Shown here: in pieces, positions 42,604 to 52,103 of the stretch | How positions within the stretch are numbered: the stretch's first letter is position 1 | Layout: the number at the start of each line of letters is the position of its first letter | NCBI RefSeq assembly: GCF_900099905.1 | Contig: NZ_FNEE01000006.1 | Coordinates: forward strand, 1 to 64,000 | Length of the DNA: 64,000 bases | Direction of reading: 5' to 3' | Source: Mesorhizobium muleiense | GTDB lineage: Bacteria > Pseudomonadota > Alphaproteobacteria > Rhizobiales > Rhizobiaceae | Made by a program: the position numbers and the translations under genes | The notes under the pieces: generated by a model | The model's input: the letters and a program-made list of their open reading frames with translations, nothing else | Databases searched by the model: none | What the model was told of the DNA's origin: nothing

Positions 42604-44409
42604 ATGGCTCGTTTTCAGATCGATTTGCGCGCCGGCGCCTTTCGCAGCGTCCTTGGCTTCACGCTCAGTCATTGGCGGCGCCAGCCGTGGCGGCTTTCGC
42701 TCATCATGGGCACATTCCTGCTGTCGACCTTGGCCGACGTGCTGACGCCGCTCTATTCCGGCCGGCTGGTCGACGCCGTCGCCAGCAGTGCTGCGGCCGA
42801 CGATGTCGCCTGGGACGCGGCGATGGCGGCCTTTTCGATGCTGGTGGCGCTGGCGCTCACCGGTGTCGTGCTGCGCAACCTCGCCTTCATGGCCATCGTC
42901 GAATTGACCCTGAAGATGATGGCGGATATCGCCGCCGACGCCTTCCACCGGGTCCAGCGTTTCTCCACCGACTGGCACGCCAACAGCTTCGCCGGATCGA
43001 CCGTGCGCAAGATAACCCGTGGCATGTGGGCGCTCGACCTGCTCAACGACACGATCCTGATCGCGCTGCTGCCGTCCGTCGTCATGCTCGTCGGCTCGAC
43101 GCTGCTGCTCGGCTGGTTCTGGCCGCTGATGGGTGCTGTCGTCGCCGCAGGCTCGGTGCTGTTCATCGCGGTGACGGCGCTGCTGTCGCTTGGCTATGTC
43201 GCGCCCGCGGCAAGGCTTGCCAATGCATGGGACACGCGCCTTGGCGGCTCGCTGGCCGATGCGGTGAGCTGCAACGCCGTGGTCAAGGGCTTTGGCGCCG
43301 AGGAACGCGAGGAAACACGCCTCGCCAAGGTCGTCGCCAGATGGCGCGCCCGCACGCGCCACACCTGGGTGCGCGGCACCATCAACGGCACCACGCAAGG
43401 ATCGATGCTGCTGCTTCTGCGAACAGCGGTGATCGGATTTTCGCTGCTTTTGTGGTCGTGGGGGCAGGCGAGCGCCGGCGATGTCACCTTCGTGCTGACC
43501 TCGTTCTTCGTGCTGCAAGGCTATCTGCGCGATATCGGCACGCACATCCGCAATTTGCAGCGCTCGATCAACGACATGGAGGAACTGGTCGACTTCCAGT
43601 CCGAGCCGCTCGGCATCGAGGATGTGCCCGGCGCCAGGCCGATCCGCATCACCGACGGCCGCATCAGCTTCGACAACGTCACCTTCCATTATGGCAGCCA
43701 CCGACTGCCGCTGTATCGCGACTTTTCGGTGGACATCGCGCCGGGCGAGCGCGTCGGGCTGGTCGGCCATTCGGGCTCGGGCAAGACGACCTTCGTCAAG
43801 CTGATCCAGCGGCTTTACGACGTGAACGCGGGAACGATCCTGATCGACGGCCAGGATATCTCCGGGGTGGCGCAGGCGTCGCTGCGCGGGCAGATCGCTA
43901 TCGTCCAGCAGGAGCCGATCCTGTTCCACCGGTCGCTGGCCGAAAACATCGCCTATGCCCGGCCGAGCGCGACGCAGGCAGAGATCGAGCATGCCGCACG
44001 GCTGGCAAGCGCGCACGACTTCATCGTCGATCTGCCGAAAGCCTATGGCACGCTAGTCGGCGAGCGCGGCGTGAAATTGTCGGGCGGCGAGCGCCAGCGG
44101 GTGGCGATCGCGCGGGCTTTCCTTGCCGATGCGCGGATCCTCATTCTGGACGAGGCGACGTCGAGCCTCGATTCGGAATCGGAGGTGCTGATCCAGCAGG
44201 CGATGGAGCGGTTGATGGTCGGCCGCACGACGCTGGTCATCGCGCACCGGCTTTCGACGGTGCGAGCGCTTGACAGGCTCCTGGTGTTCGATCGCGGCCG
44301 CATTGTCGAGGAGGGCTCGCATGATCAGCTGATCCGGCTGCAAGGCGGCATCTACCGCCGGCTGTTCGAGCGCCAGGCGCTCGAATTGACCAAGGGGCTG
44401 GCGATCTGA
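42604..44409 (+). CDS. ABC half-transporter (permease fused to ATPase)
   Basis: 601 aa from ATG 42604. A six-helix type-I exporter domain (about 1-320) is followed by an ATPase with Walker A GHSGSGKTTFVKLIQRLY, Q-loop IVQQEPILFHRSLAENIAYARPS, signature LSGGERQRVAIARAF, Walker B ILILDEATSSLDS and His-switch VIAHRLST. Homodimer expected. Family members export lipids, peptides or drugs; there is no partner gene here to narrow the substrate. Confidence 0.9.
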   Translation: MARFQIDLRAGAFRSVLGFTLSHWRRQPWRLSLIMGTFLLSTLADVLTPLYSGRLVDAVASSAAADDVAWDAAMAAFSMLVALALTGVVLRNLAFMAIVELTLKMMADIAADAFHRVQRFSTDWHANSFAGSTVRKITRGMWALDLLNDTILIALLPSVVMLVGSTLLLGWFWPLMGAVVAAGSVLFIAVTALLSLGYVAPAARLANAWDTRLGGSLADAVSCNAVVKGFGAEEREETRLAKVVARWRARTRHTWVRGTINGTTQGSMLLLLRTAVIGFSLLLWSWGQASAGDVTFVLTSFFVLQGYLRDIGTHIRNLQRSINDMEELVDFQSEPLGIEDVPGARPIRITDGRISFDNVTFHYGSHRLPLYRDFSVDIAPGERVGLVGHSGSGKTTFVKLIQRLYDVNAGTILIDGQDISGVAQASLRGQIAIVQQEPILFHRSLAENIAYARPSATQAEIEHAARLASAHDFIVDLPKAYGTLVGERGVKLSGGERQRVAIARAFLADARILILDEATSSLDSESEVLIQQAMERLMVGRTTLVIAHRLSTVRALDRLLVFDRGRIVEEGSHDQLIRLQGGIYRRLFERQALELTKGLAI

Positions 44410-44433
44410 CGACTTGCAGCGCCGCGCGCGTCC

Positions 44434-44592
44434 AACAACTTTGAATCTGCGGATTGTGCTTTCCGCAAATCGGTTCCGATTTTCGGGCCGATTAGAGCGA
44501 CGTGCGTCCCCTTGGACGCACAAAGTACGCTCTAACAACTTTGAATCTGCGCATCGTGCTTTCCGCAAATCGGTTCCGATTTTCGGGCCGAT
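44434..44592 (+). repeat. Family D: two 59-bp units 100 bp apart around a nested hairpin
   Basis: AACAACTTTGAATCTGCG...TCGGTTCCGATTTTCGGGCCGAT occurs at 44434 and again exactly 100 bp later at 44534, with about three differences. The spacer holds nested inverted repeats: TTAGAGCG (44492-44499) with CGCTCTAA (44528-44535), and inside TGCGTCC (44503-44509) with GGACGCA (44514-44520). The repeat fills the gap between the ABC gene and gltX; no gene is seen in 44410-44706. Confidence 0.8.
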
Positions 44593-44706
44593 GCGCTAAA
44601 ACGCGCGTCGCTGCCGCCTTTTCATCGCCTTCGTCATGTCTTATGTCTGCGGCCAAGCGCGGGGGCGTGTCTTGTCAACAGCAAAACCATCCGGTACGCC
44701 CCATTC

Positions 44707-46080
44707 ATGACAGTTACCGTCCGTTTCGCCCCATCACCCACCGGCCGCATTCATATCGGCAATGCCCGCACTGCGCTGTTCAACTGGCTGTTCGCCATGA
44801 ACAACAAGGGCCGCTTCATCCAGCGCTTCGACGACACCGACGTCGCGCGCTCGACGCAGGAATTCTCCGACGCCATCCTCTACGACCTGCATTGGCTTGG
44901 CATCTTTCCCGACGCCACGGAATACCAGTCGCGGCGCTTCGAGTTCTACGATGCGGCGGTGGAGAAATTGAAGGCGGCGCGCCTTCTCTATGCTTGCTAC
45001 GAAACACCGGAAGAGCTCGATCTCAGGCGAAAGGTGCGCCGCACGCGCGGGCTGCCGCCGGTCTACGGCCGCGAGGCGCTGACGCTGACGGCTGAGCAGG
45101 TCGCCGAATACCAGACCGACGGCCGCCGGCCGCATTGGCGCTTTCTGCTGCCCAATTTCACCAGCGACCCGCTGCAGCCGGAGCGCACCGAAATCCACTG
45201 GAACGATCTGGTGCGCGGCGAGGAAACCGTCGACCTAGCCTCGCTTTCCGACCCGGTTCTCATGCGCGAGGACGGCACCTATCTCTATACTCTGCCTTCG
45301 GTGGTCGACGACATCGAGATGGGGATCAGCCATGTCATCCGCGGCGACGACCACGTCACCAATACCGGCGTGCAGTTGGCCTTGTTCCAGGCGCTGGGTG
45401 CCGAGCCGCCGGTGTTCGGCCACCACAATCTGTTGACCACCGCATCGGGCGAGGGCCTGTCGAAGCGGAGTGGCGGGCTGTCCATCGAAAGCCTGCGCGA
45501 GACCGGCATCGAGCCGATGGCGGTCGCCTCGCTGGCGGTGCTCGTCGGCACCTCGGAAAACGTCGCCGCCGTGCAGACGATGGCTGAGCTTGCCGAGCGC
45601 TTCGATCCGGCGGCGACATCGAAATCCCCGGCCAAATTCGATCCGGACGAGCTTTTCGTGCTCAATCGCACGCTGCTGCACCACATGCCGTTTTCCGAGG
45701 CGCGCGACCGGCTGATCGTGCTCGGCATTTCCGGCGAACAGGCGGAGCCGTTCTGGCTGGCGGTTCGCGGCAATCTCGACAGGTTGGCCGACGCCGCAAT
45801 CTGGTGGCGCACACTTCGCGACGGCCCGCAGGAGCAGCCGGACTTTTCCGACCCCGACCGCGAGTTCCTTCGCCAGGCGTTCGACCTTTTGCCGGAAGAC
45901 CCCTGGAACGGGTCGGTCTGGAAGGAGTGGACCGGCAGGATCAGGGAAGCAACCGGCCGCAAGGGCAAAGCGCTGTTCACGCCGCTCAGGCTGGCCCTTA
46001 CGGGCCAGCCCTCGGGGCCGGAGCTTGCAGATCTGTTGCCGCTGCTGGGTCGGGAAGGAACGTTGGCCCGACGACCCTGA
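44707..46080 (+). CDS. gltX: Glutamate--tRNA ligase
   Basis: A 457-aa class I aminoacyl-tRNA synthetase: [25 protein letters not shown] (HIGH-type motif HIGN, 16-19), [62 protein letters not shown], and [13 protein letters not shown] in place of KMSKS. Rhizobiales often have two GluRS enzymes; this length and the LSKRSGG variant suggest the second type, whose tRNA specificity (Glu or Gln) cannot be read directly. Its 3' end overlaps the convergent DUF2865 gene by 83 bp. Confidence 0.93.
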   Translation: MTVTVRFAPSPTGRIHIGNARTALFNWLFAMNNKGRFIQRFDDTDVARSTQEFSDAILYDLHWLGIFPDATEYQSRRFEFYDAAVEKLKAARLLYACYETPEELDLRRKVRRTRGLPPVYGREALTLTAEQVAEYQTDGRRPHWRFLLPNFTSDPLQPERTEIHWNDLVRGEETVDLASLSDPVLMREDGTYLYTLPSVVDDIEMGISHVIRGDDHVTNTGVQLALFQALGAEPPVFGHHNLLTTASGEGLSKRSGGLSIESLRETGIEPMAVASLAVLVGTSENVAAVQTMAELAERFDPAATSKSPAKFDPDELFVLNRTLLHHMPFSEARDRLIVLGISGEQAEPFWLAVRGNLDRLADAAIWWRTLRDGPQEQPDFSDPDREFLRQAFDLLPEDPWNGSVWKEWTGRIREATGRKGKALFTPLRLALTGQPSGPELADLLPLLGREGTLARRP

Positions 46081-47134
46081 CCTTGCGCTGTTCCGGCGGC
46101 GGCAAGGTCGTCGGCGAGGGTTTTGCGGCGGGGCGCTCGATGGCTTCGCGATCGAGCCGGCCTTCGACATTGGCCAAACTCTCGGGGTCGGCGGGGGCAG
46201 CCTGTTTCGGGCTTGGCGGGTTGCCGGCAATGATCTCGAAATTTCGCGCGGCGTTGCAGCCGCAGGCCGGCGGACGCGCGGGCTGCTTGTAGAGATAGGC
46301 GGTCGGCAGTTCGCTGTAGGGCCTGCCGGTTACCGAAGACATCATGCCGCCCGAGTCGTCGCCAAAGCCGCGCGCATAAAACACCTGCATCTCGGTGCCG
46401 GGGCAACTCGAATCGCAGTTCTTCTGGTCGCGCTCGAAATCGCCCAGCGAGGCGGCGTTCGACATCGGGAAGAAATAGCCGTCGCAGGTGCGCACGCACA
46501 TGGTGCGGAATTCGCCGTGCGGCTGGCCCATGTCGTCGGCATTATCGAGCATGGTGCGGATGTCGCGCGGACCCACGGCTTGATCGGGCTCTTCAGGCCG
46601 GTCGGACGCGCCGGGTCCAATTGCGTCGCTGCCCAAAAGCTGGTCGAGCAAGTTTTTCTCGTCGGTTCCACGGCTGGCGTCGCGGCCCGTTGCCGGCTTT
46701 GGCGGCGCCGCATCATCGCGGCAGCCATTGGCGTCGAGCGAAGCCAATATGCGTGCGCGATTGCGGTGCGAGCCGTCGCCGGCGAGTTCAGCGCGTGTGG
46801 CTTGCAAGCCGTCGAGATTGGCTGCCATCCGATCGATGGTGGCGTCGAGTGTGGCGCATGCGTTGGCGTTGCGGCGCGACGGCGAAAAGCCGCAGCCGGC
46901 GCGGCTGGATTGGCTGACGGCCTTTGAAATCCGCTGGCGCTGCCGCACGATTGCATCATCATATTTCCTGAGCAGGGCTGGCTTGGTGCCGCCACTGCGC
47001 GAGGCGGCCGCGAGATCGGCTTCCAGCTGCCGGCAAACACCGGAGGCGGCCTGCGGTTCGGTGGCGGCAAAGCCTGACAATGCCAGGGCACCGAGCAGTG
47101 CTGCGGCGCGCGTCAGCTTCCACCCTCCGCCCAT
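45998..47134 (-). CDS. DUF2865 exported protein
   Basis: A 378-aa protein. The N-terminal signal sequence ([24 protein letters not shown]) precedes an alpha-helical segment with CRQLEADLA. The Cys-rich DUF2865 core is [54 protein letters not shown]...[21 protein letters not shown]. The C-terminus is Pro-rich and disordered. Probably periplasmic and disulfide-bonded; function unknown. The last 83 bp overlap gltX in the opposite direction. Confidence 0.85.
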   Translation of the reverse strand: MGGGWKLTRAAALLGALALSGFAATEPQAASGVCRQLEADLAAASRSGGTKPALLRKYDDAIVRQRQRISKAVSQSSRAGCGFSPSRRNANACATLDATIDRMAANLDGLQATRAELAGDGSHRNRARILASLDANGCRDDAAPPKPATGRDASRGTDEKNLLDQLLGSDAIGPGASDRPEEPDQAVGPRDIRTMLDNADDMGQPHGEFRTMCVRTCDGYFFPMSNAASLGDFERDQKNCDSSCPGTEMQVFYARGFGDDSGGMMSSVTGRPYSELPTAYLYKQPARPPACGCNAARNFEIIAGNPPSPKQAAPADPESLANVEGRLDREAIERPAAKPSPTTLPPPEQRKVRVVGPTFLPDPAAATDLQAPAPRAGP

Positions 47135-47241
47135 ACGGAACTCCGCTTGCCTCGTCCGTTGCGAAGGTTACCGCGTCCGCGGTTAACTGTTTATTTAGCT
47201 TACCCGTCAAATTGCGTTTTGTTGGGCGTGACCAATGCAAC

Positions 47242-47443
47242 GTCGGCGCCGCCCCTCATCTGCCTGCCGGCATCTTCTCCCCGTATTGTGACGGGGAGAA
47301 AGGGGCTGGCCGCAACCTTGGCACCCATTCTGCAACGCTGGAGATTGGCGAAATCGTTTGCGAAGGCGTCTTTCTCGCCGTCACTATACGGGGAGAAATG
47401 CCCGGCAGGGCAATGAGGGGCAGCGCAGACCTGAAGCGATTGC
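47242..47443 (-). repeat. Family B palindromic repeat element, copy 2
   Basis: Inverted relative to copy 1: left arm CGCCCCTCATCTGCCTGCCGG, right arm ...ATGAGGGGCAGCGC ending at 47426, followed by AGACCTGAAGCGATTGC, the same flank as in copy 1. The core GATTTCGCCAA is on the minus strand (47345-47355), and the inner pair is TTCTCCCCGTATTGTGACGG with its mirror. It fills the gap between DUF2865 and maeB and ends one base from the maeB stop codon. Confidence 0.82.
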
Positions 47444-47444
47444 C

Positions 47445-49769
47445 TTATCCCAAACTTACGACCGCCTGCGCCTTGTGGGCCGCTTCGACCACCGCGAGCG
47501 CCGTCATGTTGACGACGCCGCGTGACGTCACCGACGGCGTCAATATATGCGCCGGCCTGTCGGTGCCGAGCAGGATCGGGCCGACATGCAGCGCGTCCAT
47601 CATCGCGCGCAGCGCAGTGAGCGTGATGTTCGCCGAATCGAGATTGGGGAAGACCAGCAGATTGGCTTCGCCCTTCAGCCGCGAATGCGGATAGACCCGC
47701 TGGCGCAGCGGCTCCGACAGAGCCGAGTCGGCATGCATCTCGCCGTCGCATTGCAGGTCCGGCGCGATGCGCGCCAGGATCGCCGCTGCCTGCCGCATCT
47801 TGAGCGCGCTTGGCGAATCGCGCGAGCCAAAATCCGAATGCGACAGCAGGGCGGCCTTGGGCTCGATGCCGAAGCGCTGGATTTCCTCGGCCGCCAGCAC
47901 CGTCATCTCGGCGATCTCCTCGGCGGTCGGATCGACGGTGACATGGGTGTCGGTGAGGAAAACGATGCCGCGCTGCGAGATCAGCATGGAGAGCGTCGAC
48001 AGGTCGTGATCCTTGATGCCGGCGCGCGGGCCGATGATCAGGGTGACATTGCGCAAATGCCGCTCGAACCGTCCTTCCAGGCCGCAGACCATGGCGTCGG
48101 CGTCGCCACGCTTGAGGGCAAGTGCGGCGATCACCGTGTTGTCGGTGCGCACCATGGTGCGCGCGGCCTCCGTCGTGACGCCACGCCGGCCGGCGAGCTC
48201 GATCAAAAGGTCGACATAGTGGCGATAACGCGGATCGTCCTCGGGATTGATCAGGCCGAAATCGACGCCCGGTTTGATGCGCAGCCCGTAGCGTTTCAGC
48301 CTGACTTCGATGACATGCGGGCGGCCGATCAGGATCGGCTCGGCGATGCCTTCCTCCAGCACCACCTGGGCGGCGCGCAGCACGCGCTCGTCCTCGCCGT
48401 CGGCATAGATGACGCGCTTGGCGCTCGACGTCTTGGCCATCGTGAACACCGGCTTCATGACCAGGCCGGAGCGGAAGACGAAGCGGTTGAGCGTGTCGAT
48501 ATAAGCGGCAAAGTCGGTGATCGGCCGTGTCGCGACGCCGGTGTCGCAGGCGGCCTTGGCCACCGCCGGCGCGATGCGCAGGATCAGCCTGGGATCGAAC
48601 GGCGAGGGGATCAGGAAATCGGGCCCGAAGATCGGCGTTTCGCCGGAATAGGCGCGGGCAGCGACGTCAGACGGTTCCTCGCGGGCAAGGGCTGCGATCG
48701 CCCGCACCGCAGCCATCTTCATCTCTTCGTTGATGGCGCTGGCGCCGCAGTCCAGGGCGCCACGGAAAATGTAAGGAAAGCAGAGTACGTTGTTGACCTG
48801 GTTGGGAAAATCGGAACGGCCGGTGCAGATCATCGCGTCGGGTCGCGCCGCCCGTGCCGCTTCCGGCATGATCTCGGGGTTGGGGTTGGCCAAGGCCAGG
48901 ATCAGCGGTTTTGGCGCCATGTGCTGGAGCAATTCCGGTTTCAGCACGCCGGCGGCCGAAAGGCCCAGGAACACGTCGGCGCCCGGCAGCACATCGGCCA
49001 GCGTGCGCGCCTCGGTGTCCTTCACATAGGGGTCCTTCCAGCGGTCCATTTCGTCGACGCGGCCCTTGTAGGCGACGCCGAAACGATCGGTGACCCAGAT
49101 GTTTTCGATGCGCGCGCCGAGCAAAACCAGCAAGTTGAGGCAGGCGAGGGCCGCTGCCCCGGCGCCGGAGGTGACGATCTTGATGTCGGAGATCGTCTTG
49201 CCGGCAAATTCCAGCCCGTTGAGCACGGCGGCGGCGACGATGATCGCAGTGCCGTGCTGATCGTCGTGGAAGACCGGTATGGCCATGCGCGCCTTCAGTC
49301 GTTCCTCGACCTCAAAACATTCTGGCGCCTTGATGTCCTCGAGGTTGATGCCGCCGAAGGTCGGCTCCAGCGCCGAGATCGTCTCGACCATCCGCTCGAT
49401 GTCAGGCGCGTCGATCTCGATGTCGAAGACGTCGATGCCGGCGAATTTCTTGAACAGCACCGCCTTGCCTTCCATCACCGGCTTGGAGGCCAGCGGGCCG
49501 ATATTGCCCAAGCCGAGCACCGCCGTACCGTTGGAGACGACACCAACCAGATTGGCCCGCGCCGTGTAGTCGGCGGCGGCTGCCGGATTGTCGCGGATCT
49601 CCAGACAGGGCGCCGCGACGCCCGGCGAATAGGCAAGCGCCAGATCGCGCTGGTTGCCGAGCGGTTTTGTTGCCTGGATTTCAAGCTTTCCAGGGCGTGG
49701 ATGCTTGTGGAAATAAAGTGCGGCTTCGTCGAGGTCCGACCGGGCTGCTTTTTTGTTTTCGCCTTGCAT
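47445..49769 (-). CDS. maeB: NADP-dependent malic enzyme
   Basis: A 774-aa enzyme that decarboxylates malate to pyruvate. The N-terminal malic enzyme domain has [72 protein letters not shown] and the dinucleotide site [21 protein letters not shown]. The C-terminal phosphotransacetylase-like domain (from about residue 440, [34 protein letters not shown]) is the fusion typical of MaeB. ATG 49769 has GAGGAG 8 bp upstream. A decayed copy of its 5' end lies 1 kb upstream at 50802-50946. Confidence 0.95.
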   Translation of the reverse strand: MQGENKKAARSDLDEAALYFHKHPRPGKLEIQATKPLGNQRDLALAYSPGVAAPCLEIRDNPAAAADYTARANLVGVVSNGTAVLGLGNIGPLASKPVMEGKAVLFKKFAGIDVFDIEIDAPDIERMVETISALEPTFGGINLEDIKAPECFEVEERLKARMAIPVFHDDQHGTAIIVAAAVLNGLEFAGKTISDIKIVTSGAGAAALACLNLLVLLGARIENIWVTDRFGVAYKGRVDEMDRWKDPYVKDTEARTLADVLPGADVFLGLSAAGVLKPELLQHMAPKPLILALANPNPEIMPEAARAARPDAMICTGRSDFPNQVNNVLCFPYIFRGALDCGASAINEEMKMAAVRAIAALAREEPSDVAARAYSGETPIFGPDFLIPSPFDPRLILRIAPAVAKAACDTGVATRPITDFAAYIDTLNRFVFRSGLVMKPVFTMAKTSSAKRVIYADGEDERVLRAAQVVLEEGIAEPILIGRPHVIEVRLKRYGLRIKPGVDFGLINPEDDPRYRHYVDLLIELAGRRGVTTEAARTMVRTDNTVIAALALKRGDADAMVCGLEGRFERHLRNVTLIIGPRAGIKDHDLSTLSMLISQRGIVFLTDTHVTVDPTAEEIAEMTVLAAEEIQRFGIEPKAALLSHSDFGSRDSPSALKMRQAAAILARIAPDLQCDGEMHADSALSEPLRQRVYPHSRLKGEANLLVFPNLDSANITLTALRAMMDALHVGPILLGTDRPAHILTPSVTSRGVVNMTALAVVEAAHKAQAVVSLG

Positions 49770-50135
49770 GCCGGCCGCTCCTCAGTCCGTTTGCTGTTTT
49801 GAGTCTCTTAGCATGCAGCCGAGGCTTTTCGAGAGGTGATATGTCGCAAAGTGCGGCCTTTGGCTTCGCATCGCCGGTCCGGCCTGTGTGGTCTGCCATT
49901 GAATGTTGGGATGACGGGCGGGGTGCTGTGACGAGCTACGCCGACATCCCAGTTTGAATGTCTGCAATGGGTGGAAAACGACCTTCACGCGCGAGCCGCA
50001 TCGAATACGAGCGCGCTTCTGTTCGCTTGGGCAAAGCAGAAAATTCTACGTCTTGACCGACGTGCCGAGTTTTCACTCGCTCTCGGTCGAGAGCTGCCGG
50101 AGCCGACATCACCCCGCGGCCCAACAATGTCAGCG
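49770..50135. other. Non-coding interval between maeB and vapC
   Basis: 366 bp between the maeB start and the end of the vapC-like gene, on whose opposite strand only weak ORFs occur. The sequence TTAGCATGCAGC at 49808-49819, just upstream of maeB, recurs at 50947-50958 next to the maeB fragment. It presumably holds the maeB promoter. Confidence 0.45.
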
Positions 50136-50510
50136 CTAGATCTTTTCGATGAGGGTGACGACTGGCAGGCTCTCGAAATGCTTGTCGCAAGTCAGGAGCG
50201 TCGCGTCATGCGCCCGAGCGGTCGCGAAAATGATCGCATCTGCGGTCGCCAATTTGTGCTTCCGGCAGGCTTCGGCGGCCGCTAGCGCGATTTCCGTGTC
50301 AAGCGGGACCACCGTACAGACCTGCGTAAAGGCGATGGTCTGATCGGCTTTGTCTTCGCCTACTTCGCGAGTGAGCCATTTTGCGAGTTCCAACTGCACA
50401 ATGGTCGGAACGAGCCAGTCGGCTCGCTCGGGCAGATGCTCTGCCACCTGCTCTCCAGTCGGAGAGCCTATCAGCCATTCGATCCAAGCCGAGGTATCGA
50501 CGAGCACCAT
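50136..50510 (-). CDS. vapC: VapC-type PIN-domain toxin
   Basis: A 124-aa PIN ribonuclease. Acidic residues for Mg2+ are visible: Asp5 in MVLVDTSAWIEWL, Glu in PTIVQLELAKWL, Asp in KLATADAIIFATARAHDATLLTCDKHFESL. The ATG (50510) overlaps the stop of the upstream antitoxin by one base (TGATG). VapC toxins cut specific RNAs such as initiator tRNA; target unknown here. The longer frame from 50651 runs through the antitoxin gene and is rejected. Confidence 0.9.
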   Translation of the reverse strand: MVLVDTSAWIEWLIGSPTGEQVAEHLPERADWLVPTIVQLELAKWLTREVGEDKADQTIAFTQVCTVVPLDTEIALAAAEACRKHKLATADAIIFATARAHDATLLTCDKHFESLPVVTLIEKI

Positions 50511-50722
50511 CAGAAACGGTCCGACCGGTCGCGATATTCCGTCGCCGAAGCGCCCTTCGCCAGCCCCTTCAGCGCTTCCCGCTTCGGCACAGGGACGAGT
50601 AGCACGCCCGTTCCCTTCGGGATGAAGGCCAAGGTCAAACCCGCTTCCCAATGCTGGGCGGTCCGGATCGCCTTGGGGATCGATATCTGGAACTTCGAGG
50701 ACAGGGTTGCAGTCTCCGGCAT
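50510..50722 (-). CDS. vapB: VapB-type AbrB-fold antitoxin
   Basis: 70 aa from ATG 50722 (MPETATLSSKFQISIPKAIRTAQHWEAGLTLAFIPKGTGVLLVPVP). The swapped-hairpin AbrB/SpoVT DNA-binding signature (ATLSSKFQISIPKAIR) is clear. GAGG lies 8 bp upstream of this ATG; the in-frame ATG at 50728 is too close to it. It is coupled to vapC and should neutralise it and repress the operon. Confidence 0.88.
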   Translation of the reverse strand: MPETATLSSKFQISIPKAIRTAQHWEAGLTLAFIPKGTGVLLVPVPKREALKGLAKGASATEYRDRSDRF

Positions 50723-50801
50723 TATCATACCCTCACTTGATCGATGCGCCAAACGTAAGACGCAATGAGGGCCAATGCAAGGAGCTTACGGCAGCCGTCT
50801 A

Positions 50802-50946
50802 GTCTCGGATTTCGAGACAGGGCACCGCCACGCCGGGCGAATAGGCGAGCGCCAGGTCGCGCGGGTTGCCGAGCGGCTTGTCGCCTGGATTTCAAGCTTT
50901 CCAGCGCGTGGATGCTTGTGGAAATAAAGTGCGGCTGCGTCGAGGT
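50802..50946 (-). pseudogene. Truncated copy of the maeB 5' end
   Basis: On the minus strand this encodes [21 protein letters not shown], then a 1-bp deletion, then [25 protein letters not shown], matching maeB residues about 13-60. By eye there are about 12 substitutions and one deletion over about 143 bp; seven or eight substitutions are synonymous. The start-codon region is missing: about 72 bp present upstream of maeB (49736-49807) are absent, after which TTAGCATGCAGC is shared. It has the same orientation as maeB and lies on the far side of vapBC. The rest of 50723-51122 holds nothing I can call. Confidence 0.85.
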
Positions 50947-51122
50947 TTAGCATGCAGCGCAGGTTTTCACGATGCCAAATGACGCAGCCGCCATTAGGGG
51001 GAAGGATCGTGGAAAACCATACCATGTCAGATTGTTGCGCTGAAATCCTCACCTGCCTTGTCGCGGCCGGCGCGGATGTCATCGGGCGCGTCGCGCGGCC
51101 GGGCGTGTCCAGTCGCGGGCGG

Positions 51123-52007
51123 TCAACTCACGTCTGAACGAGCCTCAAGCAGTTTCCAGACGCTATCGACAATCGCCGGCCGTGGCCGCCGTTTCGCGAT
51201 CACGGCAAGTGGCCAGGCGGGCAGCGATACGTCTGCGATCGCTGCATAGCGGACGCCCTGAAACACAAGGCGCTGGGTCGATCGTGGCAGCAGCGCCGCT
51301 CCAAAGCCGGCGGCTACGAGCGAGAGCATGGTCAGTGCCCGCGTTGCCTCCTGGACGATCCGCACCTCGAGACCAGCCCTGGTGAACGTGTCCATGATGC
51401 GGGCGTGGAGTGCCGGGCCTTGTACAGCCGGAAACATGATGAGCCCGTGGCGGGCGATGTCCGTCAGCGTCACCCCGTGCGTGTGCCGGTCATCAGGCAG
51501 AACCGCGATAAGATCTTCAGCAGGATAGCCATGGATGTCGAGACGTTCGTCAGTACCGAGCGGTGGATGCACGAAACCGATGTCGATCTCACTCCGCGAC
51601 AGCGCCGCAATCTGCTCATTGGTGGACACCTCGATGAGCTTTGGATGGATGTCCGGATATGTCTCGCGAAGCCGGGATAGGAGATGCGGCAGATGTTCGT
51701 ACAGAGCCGCCGACACGAAGCCAATCCTGATCTCGCCAGCTTCGCCGTCATGCGCTGCGCGGGCGACGTGAAGCGCCGCATCGGCGTGCAGTACCGATGC
51801 CCGCGCCTCCTCCACGAAGGCCGCGCCGGCGCGCGTCAAGGTCAGGCGGCGGTTGGCCCGCTCGAACAGCTTGACGCCGAGTTCTTTCTCCAGGCGACCG
51901 ATCGATTGACTAAGCGGAGGCTGCGCCATGGCCAGCCGCAGTGCGGCACGCCCCATATGCAATTCCTCCGCAACGGCGAGGAAATGTCGCAAGTGCCGAA
52001 GTTCCAT
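51123..52007 (-). CDS. LysR-family transcriptional regulator
   Basis: A 294-aa regulator. The N-terminal winged helix is canonical (MELRHLRHFLAVAEELHMGRAALRLAMAQPPLSQSIGRLEKELGVKLFERANRRLTLTRAGAAFVEEA), followed by a periplasmic-binding-like effector domain (GEIRIGFVSAALYEHLPHLLSRLRETYPDIHPKLIEVSTNEQIAAL). It is divergent from the alpha/beta hydrolase gene across 96 bp that contain two palindromes, so it probably controls that gene. Effector unknown. Confidence 0.92.
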   Translation of the reverse strand: MELRHLRHFLAVAEELHMGRAALRLAMAQPPLSQSIGRLEKELGVKLFERANRRLTLTRAGAAFVEEARASVLHADAALHVARAAHDGEAGEIRIGFVSAALYEHLPHLLSRLRETYPDIHPKLIEVSTNEQIAALSRSEIDIGFVHPPLGTDERLDIHGYPAEDLIAVLPDDRHTHGVTLTDIARHGLIMFPAVQGPALHARIMDTFTRAGLEVRIVQEATRALTMLSLVAAGFGAALLPRSTQRLVFQGVRYAAIADVSLPAWPLAVIAKRRPRPAIVDSVWKLLEARSDVS

Positions 52008-52055
52008 ATCTTGACGATATCAAACGGGCTCAAATACGTCATCGATAAGATATCG
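52006..52055. promoter_or_regulatory. Palindromes between the LysR gene and the hydrolase gene
   Basis: ATATC-ttgac-GATAT (52006-52020) overlaps the LysR start codon. A second palindrome, CGATA-aga-TATCG, is at 52043-52055. Such AT-rich dyads in a divergent LysR intergenic region are likely LysR binding sites; which one is the activation site cannot be read. Confidence 0.5.
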
Positions 52056-52103
52056 AATAGCTGGCAGTCTTTGCGAAACGCGATTGCGATCGGAGATATC
52101 ATC

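Noticed and set aside
47547-49802. A 751-codon plus-strand ORF
   Set aside because: It lies opposite maeB, whose domains and motifs are unmistakable. Long antisense frames are expected in GC-rich coding DNA, and the product has no recognisable motif.
49971-50285. A 104-codon plus-strand ORF between maeB and vapC
   Set aside because: It overlaps vapC antisense, has no ribosome binding site and no family-like sequence.
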